Below are positions 26,762 through 35,045 of a DNA stretch of 64,000 bases, one piece after another. How positions within the stretch are numbered: position 1 is the first letter of the stretch; each line of letters starts with the position of its first letter. The DNA lies in NCBI RefSeq assembly GCF_002706745.1, contig NZ_CP017702.1, positions 868,001-932,000 on the forward strand, read 5' to 3'. The DNA comes from Companilactobacillus farciminis KCTC 3681 = DSM 20184. Its GTDB lineage: Bacteria > Bacillota > Bacilli > Lactobacillales > Lactobacillaceae. A program made the translations under genes and the position numbers. A model generated the notes under the pieces. That model was given only the letters and a program-made list of their open reading frames with translations, was not told the DNA's origin and made no database searches.

Positions 26762-26899
26762 GTGGATGCATGGCTACTGTTAAGCAAAAAAACATCTCTT
26801 TATTTTTGGATAATCACTCAACAATTGTAGACATTCCTTTTTTTGAATACCAACTTGTTTCTAAGACTTAGCAATCCGGTTCGATTCCGGATATCCACA
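26762..26899 (+). ncRNA. tRNA-like RNA C: tRNA ends with about 50 nt of extra middle sequence
   Basis: 138 nt. Acceptor GTGGATG/TATCCAC (one wobble), discriminator A; perfect T arm TCCGG-TTCGATT-CCGGA; a recognisable but degenerate D arm (TGGC-TACTGTTAA-GCAA). The 106 nt between acceptor and T stem is about twice the class II length and holds no clear anticodon stem. A short insertion in the anticodon region or decay are both possible. Confidence 0.5.
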
Positions 26900-26907
26900 T
26901 TTTCACT

Positions 26908-26957
26908 AGTTTGATAGCTCAATCGGTTAGAGTATTTTAATTATAAATTATTTAAAA
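26908..26957 (+). pseudogene. Orphan 5' half of a tRNA
   Basis: AGTTTGA (acceptor), TA, a canonical D arm GCTC-AATCGGTTA-GAGT, then TTTTAA...TTAAAA as an anticodon-like stem. No T arm follows; instead the ribosome site and ATG of an HNH endonuclease appear. Its acceptor is the exact complement of TCAAACT at 27711-27717. Confidence 0.6.
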
Positions 26958-26970
26958 CGAAAGGGTTTGT

Positions 26971-27582
26971 ATGGAGAAATGGAAGTTTATAGAAAATTCA
27001 AAGGTGTTTCAAATCTCTTCTTTAGGTCATATTCGGTCGATTGACCATTATGTTAATAATAATGGAACTAAGACAATTAGAAGAGGTAGGTTATTAAAAC
27101 CATATAAGACAAAATTAGGTTACTTTGAAATAAACTTATATGAAAATAATAAAGTTAGGCACGAGTATATTCATCACTTGGTAGCAACGGCTTTTTGTAA
27201 TAATGACAATAATTATCAAGAAATACATCATATTGATTATAATAAATTTAATAATGAATATACCAATCTTTTGTGGTGTTCACGAGAATATAATCAAATT
27301 GATATGGTAGAGCATTATAATAAAAAGGTAATAGCTAATAAGTGCAAAACCTGTGGTAAGCATATTAGTAAGGGAGCTAGTTATTGTCGTAAATGCTTTT
27401 TAGAAAGCATTCAAAATAATTCAGAATACTCTTATAAAGAACTTAAAAAATTACTTTATAACTATAATGGAAATTTTACACAGGTTTCTAAGTTATATAA
27501 TGTATCTTCAACTACTATAAGAAGGATTTGTAAGAAACAAGGAATACCTTCAAAAAGCAAATTTTATAAAAGGGTTCAATAG
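26971..27582 (+). CDS. HNH homing endonuclease (NUMOD4-type)
   Basis: 203 residues; GAAAGGG five bases before ATG. N-terminal NUMOD4 motif (EKWKFIENSKVFQISSLGHI). HNH_3 core (about 65-115: YIHHLVATAFC...EIHHIDYNKFNNEYTNLLWC). Then a zinc ribbon CKTCGKHISKGASYCRKC and a C-terminal HTH (GNFTQVSKLYNVSSTTIRRI). Free-standing genes of this kind insert near conserved phage or tRNA genes by cutting uninserted copies. Its last codons are part of the next tRNA gene. Confidence 0.9.
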   Translation: MEKWKFIENSKVFQISSLGHIRSIDHYVNNNGTKTIRRGRLLKPYKTKLGYFEINLYENNKVRHEYIHHLVATAFCNNDNNYQEIHHIDYNKFNNEYTNLLWCSREYNQIDMVEHYNKKVIANKCKTCGKHISKGASYCRKCFLESIQNNSEYSYKELKKLLYNYNGNFTQVSKLYNVSSTTIRRICKKQGIPSKSKFYKRVQ

Positions 27583-27644
27583 CTCAATGGTAGATCATAC
27601 GGCTCATAACCGTGCGGTTGTAGGTTCGACACCTACTTGAACCA
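27573..27644 (+). tRNA. Phage tRNA with CAT anticodon (Met or Ile2)
   Basis: 72 nt. Acceptor GGTTCAA/TTGAACC, discriminator A; D arm GCTC...GATC with one mismatch; anticodon stem TACGG/CCGTG, loop CTCATAA; T arm GTAGG-TTCGACA-CCTAC. The first ten bases overlap the end of the HNH gene including its TAG stop. Elongator Met or lysidine-modified Ile cannot be told apart by eye. Confidence 0.85.
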
Positions 27645-27646
27645 TT

Positions 27647-27718
27647 ACAAGGATATTTCAATTGGTAGAATAGTGGTCTCCAAAACCATCAACGTAGGTT
27701 CAAATCCTAATCAAACTA
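27647..27718 (+). tRNA. tRNA-Trp (CCA)-like gene with unpaired acceptor stem
   Basis: Anticodon arm GTGGT-CTCCAAA-ACCAT and T arm GTAGG-TTCAAAT-CCTAA are those of tRNA-Trp; the D arm is TTTC-AATTGGTA-GAAT. The 5' strand ACAAGGA cannot pair with the 3' strand TCAAACT beyond three scattered positions. TCAAACT instead matches the orphan half at 26908. As it stands it is unlikely to be a functional tRNA. Confidence 0.65.
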
Positions 27719-27772
27719 TTAATTTTAGATCAGTCAATCATGGCTGATCTTTTTATTTTGGAGGAAAAGAAT

Positions 27773-27991
27773 ATGACATTTAGTAAAGCATTTGAAGAAG
27801 TTAAACATGGCAAGGCAATGCGATTACCACAATGGAATAAGGATGTATCTATTAAGGCTCAGTATCCGGATGAGCACAGTAAAATGACAGCACCGTATTT
27901 ATACGTTGAATCAAGATTTGGACGTGTCCCTTGGAAAGAAACAAATATTGAACTATTTAGCAACGATTGGGAAGTAGTTAATGATGGCTAA
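27773..27991 (+). CDS. tad2: DUF2829 / Tad2-like anti-Thoeris protein
   Basis: 72 residues from ATG 27773 (MTFSKAFEEVKHGKAMRLPQWNK), eight bases after GGAGG. The pattern MTFxxAxxxxKxGKxMRxxxWN...TAPYLYVESRFGRVPWKETN..LFSNDWEVV is that of DUF2829. Members of this family (Tad2) bind the cyclic ADP-ribose signal of Thoeris defence and so block it. The ligand-binding residues were not checked against a structure. It is expressed early in the late transcript, just before terminase. Confidence 0.8.
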   Translation: MTFSKAFEEVKHGKAMRLPQWNKDVSIKAQYPDEHSKMTAPYLYVESRFGRVPWKETNIELFSNDWEVVNDG

Positions 27992-28139
27992 GATGATTCG
28001 CACATCTTGTGGATTGATGACACCCATGGAAGCCAAAATGATTGGTGATGTTGATCGTGAACTGAAAAGAAATCCAATCAATAAAATTCATTCAAAACCT
28101 AATTTGATGGCTTCTAAATACACAAAAAAATCAAAATAA
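27984..28139 (+). CDS. 51-residue basic protein, unknown
   Basis: ATG overlaps the end of the Tad2-like gene. Product MAKMIRTSCGLMTPMEAKMI...NPINKIHSKPNLMASKYTKK, strongly basic. Unassigned. About 110 bases of A/T-rich non-coding sequence follow before terminase. Confidence 0.5.
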   Translation: MAKMIRTSCGLMTPMEAKMIGDVDRELKRNPINKIHSKPNLMASKYTKKSK

Positions 28140-28249
28140 TAATTAAAATAAATATCCATTTCATTTTACTCATCTCCTTTTAAAAAAGAGGATACAGCAA
28201 AAATGAAGTCTAAAGATTTTTCCATTTTTTAAGAAAGCAGGTGATGACG

Positions 28250-28834
28250 TTGGCTAAGTCTGAAATTGACAAATGGGTTACACCAGAAGGGTTGATACAG
28301 CTTGAAGGTTGGGCAAGGGATGGCTTAACCGATGAGCAAATAGCACATAATATTGGCATTGGAACTACAACTTTGTATCGTTGGGAAAATAAGAAGCGGG
28401 AGATTTGGGAGTCCCTAAAAAGGGGCAAATCCGTTGTTGATCGTGAGATTGAAAATGCTCTGTTCAAGCGTGCCAAGGGTTTCACGGCCATCGAGACACA
28501 ATATAAGGTAGTCCCGCTTGACGATGAATTAATTGATGTTAGAAGACGTGACTATGAAAACAAATGGAAGTTGAAGCACCCAGATGCATCTAAGCAGGAG
28601 ATTCAAGATGCTGCTATTAAAGGTGTAAAAACTACCAGACGTATCAAACTTGGTTTGGTTGAAAAAGATATTCCGCCTGATACGACTGCTGCTATATTCT
28701 GGTTAAAGAATCGTAAGCCTGATGAGTGGCGTGATAAGCATGAGACTGAGTTATCTGGTGGTTTAAACGTTCATAATCCATATGCCAATCTTACTGATGC
28801 TGAATTGAAGAAGATTGCTCATGAACAGAAGTGA
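28250..28834 (+). CDS. terS: Terminase small subunit
   Basis: About 194 residues; TTG 28250 lies eight bases after AAGCAGG (ATG 28244 is an alternative). N-terminal HTH (LEGWARDGLTDEQIAHNIGI-GTTTLYRWENK), a central helical oligomerisation region and a C-terminal segment DTTAAIFWLKNRKPDEWRDK typical of phage terminase small subunits. Recognises the packaging site and recruits TerL, whose gene overlaps. Confidence 0.88.
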   Translation: MAKSEIDKWVTPEGLIQLEGWARDGLTDEQIAHNIGIGTTTLYRWENKKREIWESLKRGKSVVDREIENALFKRAKGFTAIETQYKVVPLDDELIDVRRRDYENKWKLKHPDASKQEIQDAAIKGVKTTRRIKLGLVEKDIPPDTTAAIFWLKNRKPDEWRDKHETELSGGLNVHNPYANLTDAELKKIAHEQK

Positions 28835-30260
28835 TTGGATCAGACGTGGTGCAGAGATTGAACTGGCACGACGACATTTCTTTGATTTCTGTAAATTGCG
28901 AATGCCAGACTTCTATAAGCCAAATCGTAAGTATCTAGTTGATTTATGTAATGACTTGGAAAACTTTTTAACTAGTGATGATCAAGTGCTAGTAGTTAAT
29001 GAGCCACCACGTCATGGAAAGTCTTTGACAGCCACTAATTACGTTGAATGGTTACTTGGTAGGGATAGCACTGAAAGAATCATGACAGGCTCATATAATG
29101 AAACACTATCTACTGTGTTTTCCAAATCAGTTCGTAATACGATTCAAGAAGTTAAAGCTGATGACAGTGTTCTTGTTTATAATGATATTTTTCCAGATAC
29201 CCATATCAAGTATGGTGATGCTGCTATGAATATGTGGAGTCTTGAAGGCAGTCCGGTTAACAACTACCTTGCTACATCACCAAGTGGTACGGCCACTGGT
29301 TTTGGTGCTGATCTAATTATTATTGATGATGTTATCAAGTCAGCTCAAGAAGCTAATAACGCTAATCGATTAGATGATATTTATCATTGGTACATTGATA
29401 CAATGCTTTCACGTCTTGAAAAAGGTGGCAAAGTTTTAATCATCATGACACGGTGGGCCAGTGGCGATCTGGCTGGACGTGTGCTGACTGAGATGCCAAA
29501 AGCTGGATACAAGGTCAAACATATTAACATGAAGGCTCTACAAGATGATGGAACGATGTTGTGTGATGATGTCTTGTCACTTGCTGAATATAAGCAGAAA
29601 ACATCGGTAATGAGTCCTGAAATTGCAGCTGCTAACTACCAGCAAGAGCCAATTGACTTGAAGGGTACTTTATATCAGAAGTTCAATACATACACGAAAC
29701 AACCTGAGTTCAGTGGTATCTATGCTTATTGTGATACTGCCGATGAGGGTAGTGATTATCTTGTATCAATCGTATATGGAATATATCAACAAGAGCCTTA
29801 TATTCTTGATGTTGTCATGACTCAAGAGCCAATGGAAGTCACTGAATCTTTGGTGACTGAAAGCTATTACCGAAATAAGGTTAACCTTGCTAGAATTGAA
29901 TCTAACAATGGTGGTAAAGGATTTGCACGTCAGGTTGATACCAAATTAAAGAATGAGTATAAAACGAATCGTACTGTTATTAATTGGTTTCACAATGGTC
30001 AAAATAAGGATGCACGTATTCTATCTAATTCAAGTTGGGTAGAAGAACATATGCATTATCCTGAGGACTGGAAGTCACGTTTTCCAGTCTTTTTTGATGC
30101 AATCAAGAAGTATCAACGTGCTGGTAAGAATCTGCATGATGATGCTTCAGATGCTTTAACCGGTGTTGCTGAATCAGTTATGTCAATGGAAACTAATAAC
30201 CACAGTCAAAACAGAAAGCAACAAATTAAGAGTTTAAGAAGTCTAGGGCTAATTAACTAA
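28821..30260 (+). CDS. terL: Terminase large subunit
   Basis: 479 residues from ATG 28821 (MNRSDWIRRGAEIELARRHF). ATPase: Walker A NEPPRHGKS (about 60-68), Walker B LIIIDDVI (about 166-173), coupling TRWASGD. RNaseH-like nuclease: YCDTADEGSDYLV (about 305), a mid Glu in ARIESNNGGKG and the final Asp pair in NLHDDASDALTG. Full length and apparently active. Overlaps terS by 14 bases. Confidence 0.95.
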   Translation: MNRSDWIRRGAEIELARRHFFDFCKLRMPDFYKPNRKYLVDLCNDLENFLTSDDQVLVVNEPPRHGKSLTATNYVEWLLGRDSTERIMTGSYNETLSTVFSKSVRNTIQEVKADDSVLVYNDIFPDTHIKYGDAAMNMWSLEGSPVNNYLATSPSGTATGFGADLIIIDDVIKSAQEANNANRLDDIYHWYIDTMLSRLEKGGKVLIIMTRWASGDLAGRVLTEMPKAGYKVKHINMKALQDDGTMLCDDVLSLAEYKQKTSVMSPEIAAANYQQEPIDLKGTLYQKFNTYTKQPEFSGIYAYCDTADEGSDYLVSIVYGIYQQEPYILDVVMTQEPMEVTESLVTESYYRNKVNLARIESNNGGKGFARQVDTKLKNEYKTNRTVINWFHNGQNKDARILSNSSWVEEHMHYPEDWKSRFPVFFDAIKKYQRAGKNLHDDASDALTGVAESVMSMETNNHSQNRKQQIKSLRSLGLIN

Positions 30261-30275
30261 AAAGGAGTTGATGTT

Positions 30276-31931
30276 ATGGCGACAGATACAGATCCATATG
30301 CACTAGGACAATCAATCAACATGCTAAATGGCAGACGCTGGGTTGGTGGTTTACTCAAAGCTAACAAGCAATACACAATGCCAGCTGATGATTGGAATGA
30401 AATCAAGAGTGACCCCGAGAAAATTAAAGAAGTATTGCAGTATTTTATTACTCAACATTATCAATATCAATTGCCGAGAATATTAGAGCTTGAGCGTTAT
30501 TACAAAGGTGAGAATGATATTCACTTTGCTAATACAAATATCTCAAGTAGCAGAGCTGACAACCGTGTTACTTTCGGTTTTCCTAAGTTTATTACTAATA
30601 CACGTGTTGGTTATTCTGTCGGTAATCCTATCAAGTTTCAATACAATGAAGATGACGCTAGCGATGATGATTTAAAAAACGCTTTAGACAATTTTAATAG
30701 CCGAAATGATGAAAGTTATCATGAAAAAGTGATGAAGAAGAATCTGAGTATTACCGGTCGAGCCTATGAGCTAGAGTACGTCAAAGAAGGAACAAATGAT
30801 GTAGCAATTAGACCGATTGATCCAGCTAATGCATTTGTTGTTTATGATTCATCGATTGAACAGCATTCATTATTTGGAGTGAGATATTATCTCATTGAGT
30901 ACATGAATAAGCCAAAATATTATGCAGAAGTATATACAGATGATGCCATTTATTATTTCAATGATGGTGAAACCCCTGGAACTGATCTAGTATTTGATCA
31001 TGCTGATGAGCACTACTTCTTTGGCGTTCCATTGACTGAATATATCAATAATGACGAACGTATGGGCGACTGGGAAGCCTCACTTGATAAAATTGATGCC
31101 ATTGATAAAGCTGTATCGGAAATGGCCAATTCACAAGAAGACTTTGCTAATGCCATTCTGAAAATTATTGGCAATTTTGATATTAGTGATGCTGATGGAG
31201 AAGAACCAAAGCACCCACAAATTGACCGTAAGAATGCAATCATGTGGTTGCAACCTGATGTACAGCAAAATATTGGTGATAATGGCAACACTGTGATTCA
31301 GCCAGATGTTGGTTACGTTACTAAGGATTTGAATGTGGCCGAGTGGAAAGTATACGTTGACCTAATTCGTGCTCAAATTCATATGGACACAAATACTCCC
31401 GATACATCAGATGAAAACTTTTCTTCTAATTCATCAGGTGTTGCAATACTTTATAAGCTTTGGGGTAGTGATCAAGAGCGTGCTATTCAAGAAAGTTTAT
31501 ATACACGTGGTATTATGAGACGTCTTAGAATCTTAGGTAATTATTTAGAGGTTACTGGTCAAATAGCTCATGCAGAAGACGTAGAGAACTATCAAATTAT
31601 ATATACACCTAACTTACCTAAGAACGACCAAGAAACGCTTCAAAATGCTCAAATACTTGCTAATCTGGGTACTGAGTCAAATCAAACTATCCGTGAAATT
31701 GTTGAAAAGTATACAGGTGTATCACCAGAAACAGAGCAGAAACGTGTTGAAGATGAAAACAAGCAAGAGGTCGATAATGATCCAATGCAGAAAGTATTTA
31801 ATCGAGTTCAAACACCAAATCCAATTAATACGATTGAAAGTAGCAAGCCTGACCAAAGCAAGCCCGACCAAGATAATTTAAGCTCAACCATTTTAGATAA
31901 GATTAAAGGATTGTTTGGCGGTGGTAAGTAA
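30276..31931 (+). CDS. Portal protein (SPP1 gp6-like)
   Basis: 551 residues; AAAAGGAG before the ATG. SPP1 Gp6-type portal family: N-terminal YYKGENDIHF and VTFGFPKFITNTRVGYSVGN; stem region SQEDFANAILKIIGNF; C-terminal part with TSDENFSSNSSGVAILYKLW and a charged tail. Forms the dodecameric vertex through which DNA is packaged. Confidence 0.93.
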   Translation: MATDTDPYALGQSINMLNGRRWVGGLLKANKQYTMPADDWNEIKSDPEKIKEVLQYFITQHYQYQLPRILELERYYKGENDIHFANTNISSSRADNRVTFGFPKFITNTRVGYSVGNPIKFQYNEDDASDDDLKNALDNFNSRNDESYHEKVMKKNLSITGRAYELEYVKEGTNDVAIRPIDPANAFVVYDSSIEQHSLFGVRYYLIEYMNKPKYYAEVYTDDAIYYFNDGETPGTDLVFDHADEHYFFGVPLTEYINNDERMGDWEASLDKIDAIDKAVSEMANSQEDFANAILKIIGNFDISDADGEEPKHPQIDRKNAIMWLQPDVQQNIGDNGNTVIQPDVGYVTKDLNVAEWKVYVDLIRAQIHMDTNTPDTSDENFSSNSSGVAILYKLWGSDQERAIQESLYTRGIMRRLRILGNYLEVTGQIAHAEDVENYQIIYTPNLPKNDQETLQNAQILANLGTESNQTIREIVEKYTGVSPETEQKRVEDENKQEVDNDPMQKVFNRVQTPNPINTIESSKPDQSKPDQDNLSSTILDKIKGLFGGGK

Positions 31932-32902
31932 TGAAACTTACTGAAAAACAAGCCATAGCGATTGCCCAAGCTATTTATGGTAAGCAAGATGAGCGTGTGA
32001 AGCAGATTGAACAGCTTTATAAAAATACACAATCAAATGTTATTGATATGATTGCTGCCTTTATTGCTAACAATTCAAATTGGAATGGTAAAGCTAATCC
32101 TGATGAGATAGCCAACTTCTTATCCAATTTGAAAGACACGTTTAGTAATGCCGGTAAAGATGACCAGGCTACCATTAAGGCGGCGTTCAAAGGCAATCAG
32201 CTGAAAACCAACGGTGATGTGTTAATTGCTAAGATTACACAGGCATTTGTTAAACAGATGGTTGCTCAAAAGTTGCAGTTGAGCGTAAGCACGAAGAACA
32301 TCCCTGATGTAGTTAACTCAAAGAACTATAAAAGTGCACAGAAAAAAATCAATACTTATAATCGCCAATCAAAACGATCAATGAATATTGATTCTACATT
32401 GCAACGGACAGCACGCAATGCTGTGTTAGATCGTCACGTTGATTCTGATATGTTTAGCTCAATTAATAAGCAGACACTTCAAACTATTCGTAAGGTTCGG
32501 GATGTCGCCGAAAGAGCCGCTAAATCGCCAAAGGATTCTCTTAATTGGCAAAGGGAAGTAGCAGACATTTTGACCGGTGGCAATAAAGCTACTAATGGCC
32601 AAATGGGTAGAGCTGCTGGCATGATTCGAACCGCTACTGCACAGGCATTAAACAGGACAAGATTGGAAAAGCTAAAGAGTGACAAAGTTAAGAAATATAA
32701 GTTTGTGTCACTTGAAGCTCCTAATACCTGTCAGGATTGTGCCGATTTAGACGGAAATGTCTATGATGTTGCAGACGCAGAGGAAGGTGTTAACTTTCCG
32801 CTCATGCATTACAACTGCCAATGTACTGTGATTGAAGCCAATGAAGATGATGATTGGGATACTTCTAATCATGATGTTAGTGAAGAACTAGATAGCTTAT
32901 AA
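31931..32902 (+). CDS. Minor head protein (SPP1 gp7 family)
   Basis: 323 residues; ATG shares a base with the portal stop. C-terminal gp7/Mu F-like domain: LNRTRLEKLKSDKVKKYKFV, SLEAPNTCQDCADLDGNVYD, FPLMHYNCQCTVIEANED. The Cys/His pattern is that of phage head morphogenesis proteins. Followed directly by a terminator. Confidence 0.9.
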   Translation: MKLTEKQAIAIAQAIYGKQDERVKQIEQLYKNTQSNVIDMIAAFIANNSNWNGKANPDEIANFLSNLKDTFSNAGKDDQATIKAAFKGNQLKTNGDVLIAKITQAFVKQMVAQKLQLSVSTKNIPDVVNSKNYKSAQKKINTYNRQSKRSMNIDSTLQRTARNAVLDRHVDSDMFSSINKQTLQTIRKVRDVAERAAKSPKDSLNWQREVADILTGGNKATNGQMGRAAGMIRTATAQALNRTRLEKLKSDKVKKYKFVSLEAPNTCQDCADLDGNVYDVADAEEGVNFPLMHYNCQCTVIEANEDDDWDTSNHDVSEELDSL

Positions 32903-32927
32903 GCCATGCTAATGTATGGCTTTTTTT
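32902..32927 (+). terminator. Terminator inside the late operon
   Basis: AGCCAT...ATGGCT stem with an 8-nt loop, then TTTTTTT, just after the gp7-like stop. It would reduce or reset transcription before scaffold and capsid unless bypassed. The next 85 bases have no gene. Confidence 0.7.
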
Positions 32928-33011
32928 ATTGCCATTTTTGTCGGTTGCTGGCGTAAAAAAACAACTGATGAATAAAAGTTATACCACTTAAAAGTATGGA
33001 GGAATCTAAGT

Positions 33012-33683
33012 ATGAAATCACTATTACAAGAACCAATCAAACTAAATTTGCAATTCTTTTCTGAGGAAGGCGGAAACGGATCAGATAACGAGGGCAGCAA
33101 AGGCCCAGAAAATGAAAATTCTGACAACAGTTCCGATGAATCAGGCAAAGAGAATGATAAAGACAGTTCTGATGGTGAAGATGACGGCAAGATGTTCACT
33201 CGCTCTGAATTGCGAAAATTGATCGGTAGTGCTGTTAATGAATATAAGACTAGCAAACTACCTAATTTGTTAAGCGAAGCAGAACAAAAGGGCGCTGATA
33301 GAGCCAATATGACTAAAGATGAGCGTATCGAAGCTGATACAAAGGAACGTGAAGACAAACTTAATAAACGAGAAGCAGCCTTAAATATGCGAGATGCCTT
33401 ATCTGATACGTCAACAAAATTATCCGAGAATGGATTGCCTACAAGTTTTGCCAGTATGTTGAGCGATCTTGATGAGGATAAGCGTACAAAAAATGTCAAA
33501 GAATTTAAGAAGGCATTTAGTGAAGCTGTTCATAAGGGCGTTCTCGAAGCTACTAAGGGTGGAAAGACACCTCAAACTGGTGGTAGTGAACATACTGAAG
33601 ATATTGGCTCCAAATTTGCTGAAATGGCAAATAAGCAAGGTCAAGGATTGAACAATAATCCTTGGTCAAAATTAAGAAAATAG
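33012..33683 (+). CDS. Scaffolding protein (DUF4355)
   Basis: 223 residues; GGAGG before the ATG. Starts with EPIKLNLQFFSEEGG, typical of DUF4355, then an acidic Ser/Asp/Glu-rich region and a coiled-coil body (RIEADTKEREDKLNKREAAL). Gene position between gp7 and capsid supports an internal scaffold role. Confidence 0.85.
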   Translation: MKSLLQEPIKLNLQFFSEEGGNGSDNEGSKGPENENSDNSSDESGKENDKDSSDGEDDGKMFTRSELRKLIGSAVNEYKTSKLPNLLSEAEQKGADRANMTKDERIEADTKEREDKLNKREAALNMRDALSDTSTKLSENGLPTSFASMLSDLDEDKRTKNVKEFKKAFSEAVHKGVLEATKGGKTPQTGGSEHTEDIGSKFAEMANKQGQGLNNNPWSKLRK

Positions 33684-33694
33684 GAGGATAAACT

Positions 33695-34012
33695 ATGTTT
33701 TATGAAAAAAATGTTCATGTAGATGAACTCAATTTTTTAGATAGTGAGAAGTATGTAGCATTTTCCACTAAGGTAGATGCTACTACTCCAGGAGTGGTTA
33801 ATGGTGTACTACCTGCTGGCTCAATTGTTCCATCTAACGATGCGAAAGCTCACGCAGTTACTTTAAACGAGGTAGATGTGTCACATGGACCTGAATTAGT
33901 TTCAGGGATCGTTGATGGCTTCATTAATGCCAAACGTTTGCCAGTTGCACCAACTGCCGAAGCAGTGGCGGCGCTAAAACGAATTACATTTTCAAATTTA
34001 GAGGAGGCTTAA
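33695..34012 (+). CDS. Small head protein
   Basis: 105 residues; AGGAGG upstream. Beta-rich (KYVAFSTKVDATTPGVVNGV-LPAGSIVPSNDAKAHAVTLN). Genes of this size directly before major capsid protein E often encode head decoration or stabilisation proteins; assignment by position. Confidence 0.6.
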   Translation: MFYEKNVHVDELNFLDSEKYVAFSTKVDATTPGVVNGVLPAGSIVPSNDAKAHAVTLNEVDVSHGPELVSGIVDGFINAKRLPVAPTAEAVAALKRITFSNLEEA

Positions 34013-34016
34013 TTTA

Positions 34017-35045
34017 ATGCCAGAAATTTTAGATTTATTCAATCAAAGAGATGTGCTTTCATACGTTAATAATCGTCAATATCCTACATATTTAGGTGAT
34101 TCACTATTTCCATCAAGAAAAGTATTAAGTCTAGATGTTGAAATTCTTGAAGATAGATATACAACACCTGTAATAGCTCCAATGTCATCATTCGATAGTG
34201 AAGCACAAATTGGAAGCCGTGAAGCTGATAGACGTTATGCAGAACTAGGCTATATCAAACGTAAGATTCAACTTAAAGAAAAAGATTTGGTAGCACTTAG
34301 AAATCCAAGAAACCCACAAGAACAACAATACTTAACTCAATTGGTTTACAACGACACCGACCATATGGTAGAAGGTGTGCAAGCTCGTGTTGAATTAATG
34401 CGTATGCAATTACTTGCCAACGGTGTTGTTTTACCTGATGATGCTGATTCTAGCTGGAAGATTGATTACGGCTTACCTAAGGAACATCAAGTAACTGTTA
34501 CTAAGTCATGGGATGACCCATCAAGTGATCCAATTTCAGATATTAAAGCTTGGGTTAATACTTTGGATATCGTGCCAACTAGAGCTTTGACATCAAGAAA
34601 AGTGCTCCAAGCTTTGGAAGAAAATAGCTCAATCAAAGCACTATTTAAGAGCTTGGGTGTAATTCCATCTGATGGATCATTAAACCAAATTATGCAAAGC
34701 CTTGGATTACCCGTTATTGTTACTTATGACAGAAAGTACCGTGCACAAAGCGCAACAGGATCATATACTAAAGAACGATTCTTCCCAGAAGACAAATTTG
34801 TCATGTTTGATGATAATACTTTGGGTGAAACACTTTATGGACCAACTCCTGAAGAAAGCCGTCTTATGTCAGGAAACAGTAACGACATGATGGTTGGGAA
34901 TATCTTTGCCACAATGTATGAAGAAGGACATGATCCTGTGGGTACATGGACAAAGGCAGCTGCTACATCATTGCCAACTCTTGCTAGTCCTGATGAATTG
35001 TTCCAAGCACAAGTTCTATTATCTGGATCTACAAAGTCAAAATAG
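34017..35045 (+). CDS. Major capsid protein (gpE-like)
   Basis: 342 residues. Phage capsid E-type signature: RDVLSYVNNRQYPTYLGDSL-FPSRKVLSLDVEILEDRY, AQIGSREADRRYAELGYIKR, KDLVALRNPRNPQEQQYLTQ, later FFPEDKFVMFDDNTLGETLY. The 3' end carries AAAA (35039-35042) before TAG, a 6-nt spacer and a 7-bp hairpin (35049-35069). A -1 slip would therefore add a C-terminal tag (see 35039-35146). Confidence 0.92.
   Translation: MPEILDLFNQRDVLSYVNNRQYPTYLGDSLFPSRKVLSLDVEILEDRYTTPVIAPMSSFDSEAQIGSREADRRYAELGYIKRKIQLKEKDLVALRNPRNPQEQQYLTQLVYNDTDHMVEGVQARVELMRMQLLANGVVLPDDADSSWKIDYGLPKEHQVTVTKSWDDPSSDPISDIKAWVNTLDIVPTRALTSRKVLQALEENSSIKALFKSLGVIPSDGSLNQIMQSLGLPVIVTYDRKYRAQSATGSYTKERFFPEDKFVMFDDNTLGETLYGPTPEESRLMSGNSNDMMVGNIFATMYEEGHDPVGTWTKAAATSLPTLASPDELFQAQVLLSGSTKSK

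Noticed and set aside
26646..26782. A 43-codon gene with an internal TAA
   Set aside because: The TAA at codon 14 has no recoding signal, and the 3' end lies in a tRNA-like gene; only the 13-codon frame is listed, with low confidence.
26355..26899. Reading the tRNA-like block as a tmRNA
   Set aside because: No tag-peptide frame, no encoded CCA and no pseudoknots of tmRNA type could be seen; only the acceptor-T arm and helix plan is similar.
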